Source: a virus. Taken from it: DNA of 64,000 bases. Position 1 is the first letter of the stretch. Every line of letters starts with the position of its first letter. The position numbers were made by a program, and so were the translations under genes. Below, piece by piece: positions 1-9,128 of this stretch. Under the pieces are notes generated by a model. That model saw nothing but the letters and a program-made list of their open reading frames with translations, was not told where the DNA came from and did no database searches. The stretch spans positions 1-64,000 of IMG/VR virus record IMGVR_UViG_3300008448_000069, one strand, 5' to 3'.

Positions 1-1
1 A

Positions 2-1300
2 AGTGGTAGGGTAACAGGACTAGGTGATATCTACTCCCCAGGAAGTGGTTGGAAAGGTGTAGACAGTCAGATTGAATATCTTAAAGCCAATGGTGTTAAT
101 TTTGGTCAATATGGAACCGCTGGTGGAAATGAAGCTGAAGGTATGAGACAGTACAAGGAGGATATTCGTTCTGCAAAAACAAATCCAAGCGATAAACTTA
201 AAAAACATCAGGCTGCAAATCAATGGGTGAATCAACAAGTCAGAAAAATCAACACTGATTATCTTCTAAATAAAGGGTTTACCGCGGATGAAATCAAGGA
301 CATGCCAGAACTTGTTGATGCAAGTAAGGAAGGAGCATGGAACTATGGTAAGGAGATTGCAGGTACTCAGAAGTTCATCAATCTAGAAGACGTACCCACT
401 TCTCCTCCTACTAATCCTCCTACTAATCCTCCTACTAATCCTCCAGTAAAAAAATGCCAGTGTCCTGATTACACTGTTGATCCCACAGGTAACACAATGA
501 AAGAAGTTCCTTGTGATCCTGTCACTGGTGCTCAACCCCTTTGTGATTCTCGTAAACCCAATTGGCAACCTCCAATGAACATTCCTGCATTGTGGATGCA
601 AGGTGATCTGTACAATTTTTACGGTGCACTTGGTGACAGACCTTACAAGTCAAAAGGTCCTGCTGACATAAACGCCAACTTCGGACGTGTTCCATATAAT
701 CTTGAAGCCATTGCAAGACAAGTTGCAGGTGTACAAGGTGCAGGAGCAACTGCCATGAGTGAAATGACAGGTGTAACTGCAAATCCCGCAGTCCTTAGAG
801 CGATGCAATCAGGAGTAGCAGGTCAGATGGGAGACAAGACAGCGGATATAATGGCGCAGAATGAGGCAAGAAACACTGGAATAATCAATGAGGCTGGAAA
901 GGTAAACACCGAAATAGGCATGAAGGAGCAGATCTATAATGCTCAGAACAAAAAGGATTACATTGCAGGTGTTGCAACCAACGAGCAGCAGTATGCAAAT
1001 GAACAACTTGCGATGGATAGGGAAGCAAGAAAAGCATTTATGCAGGGTGATACCAACGCAACGAATCTTACTTCTACAAACATGAGGGAAGAAAACTTCA
1101 AATACATTCCTGGATACGGTGGTATGTTTGTACCTGGATCATTCACAGGTACTGGATCATCAAATTCTTTTGATCTGTATGATAAATATAGAGGTAAGGG
1201 AATTCCGGATGCTGATTTGATAAAACTCATTGAGATAGAAAGGCAACAGAAACATCAACCTAATTACATTCCTTATCGATTTCCAGGAATTCTTTCATAG
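2..1300 (+). CDS. Virion-block protein, 5' end cut by window edge
   Basis: The reading frame is open from base 2, so the gene starts upstream; the first internal ATG is at 143 and is probably not the start. The visible part is about 432 residues and ends in TAG. It has a Thr/Asn/Pro repeat linker (PPTN units) followed by a short cysteine-rich stretch (KCQCPDYT, then two more Cys). A hydrophilic, Ala/Gln-rich, probably helical region follows, then a Gly/Ser-rich C-terminal tail. I do not recognise a family. Its place directly upstream of the giant polymerase-type genes, on the same strand with a 14-base gap, suggests a structural or ejected virion protein. Confidence 0.8.
   Translation, partial: SGRVTGLGDIYSPGSGWKGVDSQIEYLKANGVNFGQYGTAGGNEAEGMRQYKEDIRSAKTNPSDKLKKHQAANQWVNQQVRKINTDYLLNKGFTADEIKDMPELVDASKEGAWNYGKEIAGTQKFINLEDVPTSPPTNPPTNPPTNPPVKKCQCPDYTVDPTGNTMKEVPCDPVTGAQPLCDSRKPNWQPPMNIPALWMQGDLYNFYGALGDRPYKSKGPADINANFGRVPYNLEAIARQVAGVQGAGATAMSEMTGVTANPAVLRAMQSGVAGQMGDKTADIMAQNEARNTGIINEAGKVNTEIGMKEQIYNAQNKKDYIAGVATNEQQYANEQLAMDREARKAFMQGDTNATNLTSTNMREENFKYIPGYGGMFVPGSFTGTGSSNSFDLYDKYRGKGIPDADLIKLIEIERQQKHQPNYIPYRFPGILS
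404..444 (+). repeat. 12-bp coding tandem repeat (Pro-Pro-Thr-Asn)
   Basis: About 3.4 copies of CCTCCTACTAAT encode repeated PPTN units, a flexible Pro/Thr linker inside the first gene. The copies are nearly identical at the DNA level, so copy number could change by slippage. Confidence 0.85.
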
Positions 1301-1314
1301 TAAATAACGCGTAG

Positions 1315-4149
1315 ATGGCAACATTTATAAAAGGTGTGGACGGTAGCGGTGTTCCAGGAATGGTACCGCAAATAATAGACTTTGAGTTTCTTTCAAAAGG
1401 TCTCGATGCGATGCAGACCAGATATGACACAAAAGTCGATCAGTTCAAATCCGCATACAGCTCCCTTCTCAACAAACGGCTTTCCTCTGCTGACAATGTC
1501 CAGTTCAGAGCGGACTACATGAAGAAGGCGGATGCTTATCTTAAACAGGTTGCAATGGTGGATCTCACCAATCCCGCCAACATGCAACAGGCGATGTCGA
1601 TATTCGATCCGTTGGTGAATGACAAGGAATACAACAGCGATCTTTACAAGACATCCTTGCAGGATTCACAGGTTGCAAAAGGCAATTCCACAAGAAACAG
1701 CATGGACAAGGATGTCCGTGCAACATGGAATCCCGTGATGGATGAGTATCTTTCCATAGGACAAGAGCGTCTTTCCAAAACCAAAAGAGGTGATGGATCG
1801 ATTGACAAAGCTCAAGTACACATGTGGGCGCCATGGGAGGATGTATACAAGTACGCACATGATCTTGCAAAAGACCAGGGACTTGAAATAACCAAACCAA
1901 CTTCTGAAGGAATGTATATGGTCACCCGTACAAACGGAAGGACCAAGGAAAACATAAGCACCTTCAACCAATGGTTTAAGAATGCCACAGGAACGCAGTT
2001 TGACAAACAGTTTGGTATTGAAGCGGTTGTAAGAGCGGACAGGCAGGTCAAGTCAATGATGCAGGCTGATCCCAATCTTACAGAACAAGCGGCGATTTCG
2101 CAACTTTCAACTGAGATGGCTCAATCCTATGTGAAGGATTACAATGACGACATGTACGACCTCAAGGAGAACATCGATGAGGTGGATCGTGAGGTTGACA
2201 AGTTGAAAAGGGAATACCCCAAAGGTGTTGATGCTACACGTCTTGAGTATCTCAATGCATTGCAGGAGCGTAAACAAAATCTTACCTCCCAGCTTGACAA
2301 GATGAAAATGGGTAAGGTTTCAGACCAGGATCTTCAGGACAATACACAAAAACTGTTTGCAGAGAATCCAGGGCAGATGTATTTCAGTTCCATCAAGAAC
2401 GAATACGCTCAACGGTTTGCGATAAACTGGGCATCCAAGGAAATCACAAAGGTTGAAGCAGATCAGGTGAAACTCCAAGAGGACAGTCAACGCTTCCAAA
2501 TGGCAAAGATGCGTGCTGAACAGGAGTTTGAAAGAGAGATGGCTGATCTGAAATACGATCGCGATGTTGAACTTGCGGTAAAGAAAGGTGAGATTCCTGA
2601 CGGACAGATTTCCACAGGAAATCCCGAGGATATCGGTAAGTTCAATCTTCAAGGATACTACACACAGTCAAAAGCAAACTATCGTGATAAAGGTTTGACG
2701 GCGTTTACAAATTTAACCAATCTTGCTGTTGCTGCAAGACATGCTACCCAAGGAGACGGAAGGGTTCTGAGTGAAGGAAACGGTTATCAACTTGCAACAG
2801 TTTCAAATGCATTGAACAAAAAAGCAAATGGACAGCCTCTTACCGACGGTGAGGGACAACAGCTTTTAGCGTATTTGAAAAAAGTTGGTCCCACATATTT
2901 CAATACAGTGAATGAATTGAAAAGGGTGAGTTGGAACACCATATCCACACACATAGCTCAGAACGCCAAAGTAAATGCGCAATATTATAGGAATATGGGA
3001 CATAAGGTTGTGGAGTCGATAAACCAATCGCAAAACAACAGACAGGCGTATACTGACATGGTTGCGCAGGAACAAAAACGATTGAACGATTTCAGGGATG
3101 ATCCCACATACAGACCTTACATATTGGCAAATCCAACCACTGGACAATTGTTCATAAACACACAAGCAATCAGCCGTCTTCCCAAGGATCAAGGTGATGC
3201 GATTTACGCACAAATGATTCCAAACGCTCCAAAATGGCAGGAACAACTTCAAAGGAAGGCGTCAACCATTGATTTCAGGGTTGCCGATGACAAGAAGAAA
3301 AACTTTGATTACGGAATCATGGAGCGTGTAATTAACCTTGCACAAGAAGCTGGAGTGGCACCTGATGGAAGCGTTGGTGATAATAAGATGACTACAGAAG
3401 AACTGGCAGCCTTCAGAGACAAGATGGTCGGTGGTAAGAACTATTCAGAGGTTTTTGATCCTGACCAGATGAAGATTTCGTTGAAAACCGTCAATGGACA
3501 AACGCGTATTGCAGTAAGGATACCTATTAATCTTGTAAAGAGTGAAGGTACAGCCAAGAGAGCAAGTGAAGTGTTTGGCATGGAGACAAGCAAAATCTTG
3601 TCAGAGAGCGGTAAGAACTACATGGAGTTCTACCTGGACAGGTCAAATGCAATGGAAATTGTAGGACCTCCGCAATCGTATAGGAATTCCAAAGGACAGC
3701 TTGTTGAAATAAAGAACCCTCTTGCTGAAAAGCTTCGTGATCTTGTTGGTGCGGACATATATCCTGCTGCACGCAGTTGGGTTAGTGGAGTATCTCAGAA
3801 CGGATCAGCTAGTTTTCCAAAAACGCTTTATGGAAATCTCAATGGAGGAACATTGAACTCTGGTGCGGATGGTAGATTGTATGCCACTTTTGATTTGAGG
3901 AACACTGGTTCACAGACTATTGATATTACGACATCCACAGGCGTTAGTGCATCTGATCTGAGTGATCAGGTCTATGGTGCTGAAAACGACAGAAAAGTGC
4001 GTGAATACATAGAAGGTTTGTCGCTTCAGCAGGAGATGTCCACAACAACCAACGGTAACAACAAGGTTACAAACAATGCAACCGCAGCTTCCACAGGAAA
4101 CGGAAATTACATACCTTGGACAGACAATAGACTCAGGTACTGGCAATAA
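1315..4149 (+). CDS. 944-aa virion or ejected protein of the crAss-like late block
   Basis: A 944-residue hydrophilic protein with no signal peptide or transmembrane segment. Residues about 280-430 are highly charged and predicted by eye to be coiled coil (alternating Glu/Lys/Asp and Leu). The C-terminus is Asn/Thr/Gly-rich. It starts at ATG 14 bases after the previous stop and ends with TAA 8 bases before the next gene, so it is in the late operon. No enzymatic motif was found. In crAss-like phages the genes next to the polymerase genes encode capsid cargo or tail-associated proteins; that role is inferred from position only. Confidence 0.85.
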   Translation: MATFIKGVDGSGVPGMVPQIIDFEFLSKGLDAMQTRYDTKVDQFKSAYSSLLNKRLSSADNVQFRADYMKKADAYLKQVAMVDLTNPANMQQAMSIFDPLVNDKEYNSDLYKTSLQDSQVAKGNSTRNSMDKDVRATWNPVMDEYLSIGQERLSKTKRGDGSIDKAQVHMWAPWEDVYKYAHDLAKDQGLEITKPTSEGMYMVTRTNGRTKENISTFNQWFKNATGTQFDKQFGIEAVVRADRQVKSMMQADPNLTEQAAISQLSTEMAQSYVKDYNDDMYDLKENIDEVDREVDKLKREYPKGVDATRLEYLNALQERKQNLTSQLDKMKMGKVSDQDLQDNTQKLFAENPGQMYFSSIKNEYAQRFAINWASKEITKVEADQVKLQEDSQRFQMAKMRAEQEFEREMADLKYDRDVELAVKKGEIPDGQISTGNPEDIGKFNLQGYYTQSKANYRDKGLTAFTNLTNLAVAARHATQGDGRVLSEGNGYQLATVSNALNKKANGQPLTDGEGQQLLAYLKKVGPTYFNTVNELKRVSWNTISTHIAQNAKVNAQYYRNMGHKVVESINQSQNNRQAYTDMVAQEQKRLNDFRDDPTYRPYILANPTTGQLFINTQAISRLPKDQGDAIYAQMIPNAPKWQEQLQRKASTIDFRVADDKKKNFDYGIMERVINLAQEAGVAPDGSVGDNKMTTEELAAFRDKMVGGKNYSEVFDPDQMKISLKTVNGQTRIAVRIPINLVKSEGTAKRASEVFGMETSKILSESGKNYMEFYLDRSNAMEIVGPPQSYRNSKGQLVEIKNPLAEKLRDLVGADIYPAARSWVSGVSQNGSASFPKTLYGNLNGGTLNSGADGRLYATFDLRNTGSQTIDITTSTGVSASDLSDQVYGAENDRKVREYIEGLSLQQEMSTTTNGNNKVTNNATAASTGNGNYIPWTDNRLRYWQ

Positions 4150-4157
4150 GTTTCAAT

Positions 4158-7100
4158 ATGGAAAACATTCTCGGTTCAGACTTCAACGATTTCGAATTTG
4201 ACAACTCATTGGCTGACCATGCCATTGAGACAACTGATGCATCGACTCAACCCGCTTACACGGATCCTGAGTCAAGCTTTTCAGCTGATCCTGTACAGAA
4301 TCCTACGGAACCGAATTCAAATTCGTTTCTGAACGCTGTCAACATAATGGACAACAAGTTCAACCAGGAAAGGTTGAGGGGTCCGATTGAGACAGGAGGT
4401 TATGATCCTGACATAAAGGAGCGTTTCAAAGATTTTCCAGGAATATATAATGACAATTTTGATCCTAGAATCGATCATGAGCGTGTTGCATATGAGAACT
4501 GGGATAAGTGGGATGCATTAGCCACCGGTTGGGCGGGATTCAAAGATAACTTCTCTGCTGCGTTTGCAGAAACAGCATATGTGTGGCCGCGTACCGCAGC
4601 TGCATTATTGACAATGAATACTGATTATCTGACTCCATCCGAAGATCGTATTGCGGAACTGGGAAGGATGCAGGCGCAAAGCAGACTTGACAATCCATTG
4701 TTTCTTGGTCCAGGTGAAAGTCAGGATGATTTCCTTACAAAATCCTTTCTTGCGGAAACACTTCAAAACCTTGGTTTCACATTCGGAACACTTGGTGAAC
4801 TTGGAGCGGAATGGGCGGCCACAGCTGTAATCAGCAGAGTGAATCCCTTTGCAGCTGGAGCAGCTGTTGTGGCACAAGGTCAACGCACCAACAAGGTGAT
4901 GAACTTCCTTTCAGGATTGTTCTCCAAGTCAGCTATTGACGATGTTGCAAGAGCGACTGCGGATGATGCCACTAGAATGGCGACACAAACAGGATTTGAA
5001 ACAGGGGGATCCAGATACATCATCGGTCAACCTTACAGCAAACTTGGAAAGTCAAATCTGGAGAATCTCCGTTTGATGAATGCATCATCCAATGTTGGAC
5101 TCAACGGTGTGAAACTGGGTGTCGATGTCTGGGACAATGCATTGAACATAGCTTCAAAAGTTCCGTTTTTAGGAAGTGTTGCTGATGCAGGAAGAGTGAT
5201 GCGTCAAGCACGTGGTGCTGGACTGACAACCGCTGAACTTGCAAAGATCGGAGCAGGAGGACTCAGACGTTCATTTGCAGAATGGCAGATGGCAGCAGGT
5301 GAAGCGGCGATTGAAGCAGGTGGAACCTACAATGAGTTTCTAACCCGCATGATGGACTACCAGAGTGAAGGTGGTAAAAAGGAAGTCACTGGTGAACAGT
5401 TTCTTGAAATGAGGAATCTTGCTTTACAAAGTGCAACTGCTGCTTACGGTACAAACGTTGCGATTCTGGGTATCAGCAACAAGCTGATGTTCGGTAACAT
5501 GCTTGGTAAGTTTGGATTGGACTCAAGACTTCTTTCACAACTCAAGAACAGCATAGGTGGAGGTCTTGCAAAGGAACTTGGAATCAAAACAGTGGTGTCC
5601 AAAGGTGTTCCAAAGCATTATCAGTTGAAAGGATTCCAAGGACTTTTTGGAACATTCGGTATTGCGAACCAGATCCGTAACGATTTCGGATCCAAAGTGA
5701 TGGCGTGGGAACTTGGAAAAAGCACACTACGTGGTGTCACCAACTTCCAGGTTGTAGAAGGTCTTCAGGAAAACATCCAAGAAGGTACCAACCACTATCT
5801 TTTGGATTATTACGGTGATATATACAAAGGTGATCCCGCATCTTGGGGTAAGTCGTTTGAAGAGGCTATTGATTCACAGATGACAAAACAGGGTGCCAAG
5901 GTTTTCCTCATGGGTGCCATGACAGGTATGTTTGTGAATCCTGTGGTGAACAGTGTCCAATACTCCAAAAACCTGGTAGGTGACAAGTCACATCAGGAAT
6001 CCATTGGAAGAACCATAGACATCCTCAACAATTTTTACAAAAGTGATTCCAAAACAATCCTCAGTGAACATGTCAAGAACATAAAACTGCAGACTGAATA
6101 TGCCGAGAACATGCGTGATGCTGTCGGTTCCGGCAACAAGATGCAATACTTCAACAATAAGGATTCCGCTCTGATACAAGCTGTGATGCATGCCAAGCGC
6201 ACAGGTACGATGGATTACATGACAGAGTTCCTGAATGGTTATGGTGACAACTTCAGTCCAACGGAGTTCCAGGAAGCATTTGGCTACTCACCGCAAGACC
6301 TTGGGAAATCATCACCCAAGGAAGTGATGGATGAGATTGCTGGAAATGTCAAAAGATACAGCGATCTGTATGACAAGTATCAGACAAAATACGGTTTGAT
6401 GCTCAGTCTGGACCAATACATGGGTGACGATGCGGGAAGGATGAAGTACAGCATCAGGAAAGCGGCGTTGATGGATGCCATCACAACAGTCGCTTTCGCC
6501 GAGGCAAAAGGTCAGCAATCCACCATTAGAAGTGAGGAGATACTCCGCAGGTTAAGCTCATTACCCAGTATCGGTAACAGTCTTTCATCCTCGTTCAACA
6601 CCATCATCAGTCCTGATGAGATACGGGATAACCTGCTTGTATTGAACAACGAGATAAAGACACTGGAAGAAGGCACTGACAAGAGTCCGCGTGTACTTGA
6701 GATGATCAAAGACAAGAAGCGTGAGAAAGAGCTTCTTGAAACCATGGAAAAGGACATGTATGAGGTTGTCGAAGAGGAGGATCCGAATGATGCGACCAAA
6801 ATCATCAGATACACTGTACCAAAGAAAACCAGGGTGAAATCCGAAATGGACAGTGCTGCCAGCGTGCTTTCGGAATACCTTGAGATAAAGAACCGACAAA
6901 ACGGTATAAACACCGCGGTAAACCAGCAAGAAGTGAGGGATGCCTTGAATGACATATATGATTATGTCACTCTTGGACGCGATCACAATGAATACATACA
7001 GGCGGTCAATCTATTGAGTGATCCTGACAACTTCACAAAGTATTACGAGAACATCATGGATGCGCGCGCGGGAGCGCATGCCAGACGTCTTTATGAGGAC

Positions 7101-9128
7101 TACCAGGAGATGGGTAAAATCAGCGAGGTCGGTAAGAATTTCATAGAGACCCCTGAGGTTAAAAAACTGATGGACGACCTTCTTGCCTTCAGCAAAACTC
7201 CTTACGGTACATACAACAATTACAGCAAGCTCCAGAAGATAATGGACGAAGTTGTAAAAAAGAAGGATGAACTGGTGCTTGGTAAACTTCAGGAAATTTT
7301 TGCAGAACAAGTAGAGCAAGATAAAAAAAAGACGGAAGAAAGGATTAAACAAGAGAGGATACTCCAGTCCAAGAGTCCTGTGAACATAGAAGAGCTTTAT
7401 AATAATCCCGATACGCTACAGCAAGCCGAGGAATACATGGCAATGCGCTATGATTTTGAAGATCTTGCAAACAACTTCCCTTTTGAAAGTACAGACTTGA
7501 GTCAAAGAAAGGTCACCAGGTATTACCTGCATCCTGATGGTACAAGAATTGCTTTTGAAAAACAGATCACAGTCCATACGGAGTATGATCTGTATCAGAC
7601 AGGTGAACTTGTTCCTATTGACAACATGGAGATCCTCAAGGAATACTTGAAGATTCGTGAACAAATGAACTATGATGTCAGTCTAAGGGAAACTCCTACC
7701 AGCCAGCAGACTGATGAAAAGACAGAACAGATTGACGATGAAAAGGCGAAACTTGCCAATCACGTCGGCAACACTGTTGTAGTTGCAGGAAACACAGGTA
7801 CCCTTCAGATGAATGAAGACGGTGGTTTCTATGTGGAATATCCTGATGGAACACGCACCGAGTTACCCGATTCAAACGAGGAATCATCGTTCAATGACTA
7901 CACTGACATAAGTCCCGCATATCCGTTACTACCTGAGGAAGACAAGGAATTGATTTCTCCGACTTCCAATCCAGTCGTAGAATCAACTGAGAGCGGTGAA
8001 ATGACCATTGATTACGTAGTTGATGTTGAGGATGGTGTGAAGAGTGTCAAGTCAATAATCATAAACGGTGTAGTATGGAATATTGAGTATAATGACAAAG
8101 GTGAGATTACAGGATTTGTAAGGGATTACGAACGCAAGAAAGGAAACAAAACACGTATGGTGCGTGAGCGTTTGAAGCTTGCCGAACCATACGATTTGAC
8201 ATATGGACCAAAACAAGAGGCTAAATATGTCGGATACCGTACAGCATCTGAAAGAAAAGCTCAGCAGTATGCCGCACTTGTGAACTCTCATTTGCAGCTT
8301 ACAATGGCTGATATTCCTGAAAGTATTGAAGAAATGCAGGAAATGAGTGATATTCTTGATCAGGCGATTGCGGCTGTCGACAATATCATTGAAACCGAAA
8401 GTGTAGAACAACGTACAAGAAGGGAGATTGTTGATCAGTTCAAACTGAACAAGATAATAAATGTCAATACTCCTGAAAATATTACATTATTAAGAACTAA
8501 ATTTGGTAATCCAGAGACACGTTCCCAAATGACTCAGGATGAGCTTGTTGAACTTGCATTGTGGGCAAGCGACTTGCGTAAGAGTATTAAGAAAAACTGG
8601 AGCATATACATCAACAATCCTATTGTAAACGGGTATCTTACCCAGCTGACAAAGGAGTATATAAATCCAATAGACCAACTTTTAACTGAACAGGATAAGA
8701 AAGATGGAACAAGAGGACAAAAACAAAGAACAGCTACGCGTAGAAATACTACGAAAAAGGAACGAGCTGAAAAGTCTGCTAAAGCTGATAAGTCCGGAAA
8801 ACGCAAACCAGGTGCTGAAACAGTACAAGGAGAGCCTGCAACAAAAAAAGGTAGAAAGAGAAAGTCAGTTGCCGAAGCAATAGACCAGGTTGAAAAGACC
8901 GCTGAGAAAAAACGCAAGAAGGCTGCAAGATCCCAAAGGGAAGGTGTCACCGCTGATAAAGTACAAAAGGTTTCCTTGCGTAATGACACCAAGAAAATCA
9001 ACAAGATTGGAGTCAGGAAGATATCCAGAATACAGGATTCAATCAGAAATTCCGATTCAACATTATTAAGGGATCCTAACGTGAATCCCTTCTCATCACT
9101 TAATTCAAATTCAACATACTGCGAATAA
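4158..9128 (+). CDS. 1656-aa giant virion (cargo-type) protein with lysine-rich tail
   Basis: A very large protein without recognised catalytic motifs. The N-terminal third has several Ala/Gly-rich weakly hydrophobic helices (for example around residues 213-240 and 585-600). The middle is charged and helical. Residues about 1210-1240 hold a GNTVVVAGNTG stretch that looks like a small beta domain. About residues 1510-1610 are strongly basic (many KKER, RKRK and EKKRKK runs), resembling a disordered nucleic-acid-binding tail. The gene ends in a single TAA at 9126-9128, and the next gene begins at the next base in the same frame, so readthrough would give one protein of about 5517 residues. Role inferred: protein packaged with the virion RNA polymerase. 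Confidence 0.88.
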   Translation: MENILGSDFNDFEFDNSLADHAIETTDASTQPAYTDPESSFSADPVQNPTEPNSNSFLNAVNIMDNKFNQERLRGPIETGGYDPDIKERFKDFPGIYNDNFDPRIDHERVAYENWDKWDALATGWAGFKDNFSAAFAETAYVWPRTAAALLTMNTDYLTPSEDRIAELGRMQAQSRLDNPLFLGPGESQDDFLTKSFLAETLQNLGFTFGTLGELGAEWAATAVISRVNPFAAGAAVVAQGQRTNKVMNFLSGLFSKSAIDDVARATADDATRMATQTGFETGGSRYIIGQPYSKLGKSNLENLRLMNASSNVGLNGVKLGVDVWDNALNIASKVPFLGSVADAGRVMRQARGAGLTTAELAKIGAGGLRRSFAEWQMAAGEAAIEAGGTYNEFLTRMMDYQSEGGKKEVTGEQFLEMRNLALQSATAAYGTNVAILGISNKLMFGNMLGKFGLDSRLLSQLKNSIGGGLAKELGIKTVVSKGVPKHYQLKGFQGLFGTFGIANQIRNDFGSKVMAWELGKSTLRGVTNFQVVEGLQENIQEGTNHYLLDYYGDIYKGDPASWGKSFEEAIDSQMTKQGAKVFLMGAMTGMFVNPVVNSVQYSKNLVGDKSHQESIGRTIDILNNFYKSDSKTILSEHVKNIKLQTEYAENMRDAVGSGNKMQYFNNKDSALIQAVMHAKRTGTMDYMTEFLNGYGDNFSPTEFQEAFGYSPQDLGKSSPKEVMDEIAGNVKRYSDLYDKYQTKYGLMLSLDQYMGDDAGRMKYSIRKAALMDAITTVAFAEAKGQQSTIRSEEILRRLSSLPSIGNSLSSSFNTIISPDEIRDNLLVLNNEIKTLEEGTDKSPRVLEMIKDKKREKELLETMEKDMYEVVEEEDPNDATKIIRYTVPKKTRVKSEMDSAASVLSEYLEIKNRQNGINTAVNQQEVRDALNDIYDYVTLGRDHNEYIQAVNLLSDPDNFTKYYENIMDARAGAHARRLYEDYQEMGKISEVGKNFIETPEVKKLMDDLLAFSKTPYGTYNNYSKLQKIMDEVVKKKDELVLGKLQEIFAEQVEQDKKKTEERIKQERILQSKSPVNIEELYNNPDTLQQAEEYMAMRYDFEDLANNFPFESTDLSQRKVTRYYLHPDGTRIAFEKQITVHTEYDLYQTGELVPIDNMEILKEYLKIREQMNYDVSLRETPTSQQTDEKTEQIDDEKAKLANHVGNTVVVAGNTGTLQMNEDGGFYVEYPDGTRTELPDSNEESSFNDYTDISPAYPLLPEEDKELISPTSNPVVESTESGEMTIDYVVDVEDGVKSVKSIIINGVVWNIEYNDKGEITGFVRDYERKKGNKTRMVRERLKLAEPYDLTYGPKQEAKYVGYRTASERKAQQYAALVNSHLQLTMADIPESIEEMQEMSDILDQAIAAVDNIIETESVEQRTRREIVDQFKLNKIINVNTPENITLLRTKFGNPETRSQMTQDELVELALWASDLRKSIKKNWSIYINNPIVNGYLTQLTKEYINPIDQLLTEQDKKDGTRGQKQRTATRRNTTKKERAEKSAKADKSGKRKPGAETVQGEPATKKGRKRKSVAEAIDQVEKTAEKKRKKAARSQREGVTADKVQKVSLRNDTKKINKIGVRKISRIQDSIRNSDSTLLRDPNVNPFSSLNSNSTYCE

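Noticed and set aside
404-444. Short tandem repeat as a CRISPR array or attachment site
   Set aside because: It is a 12-bp in-frame coding repeat without spacers and encodes a Pro/Thr linker.
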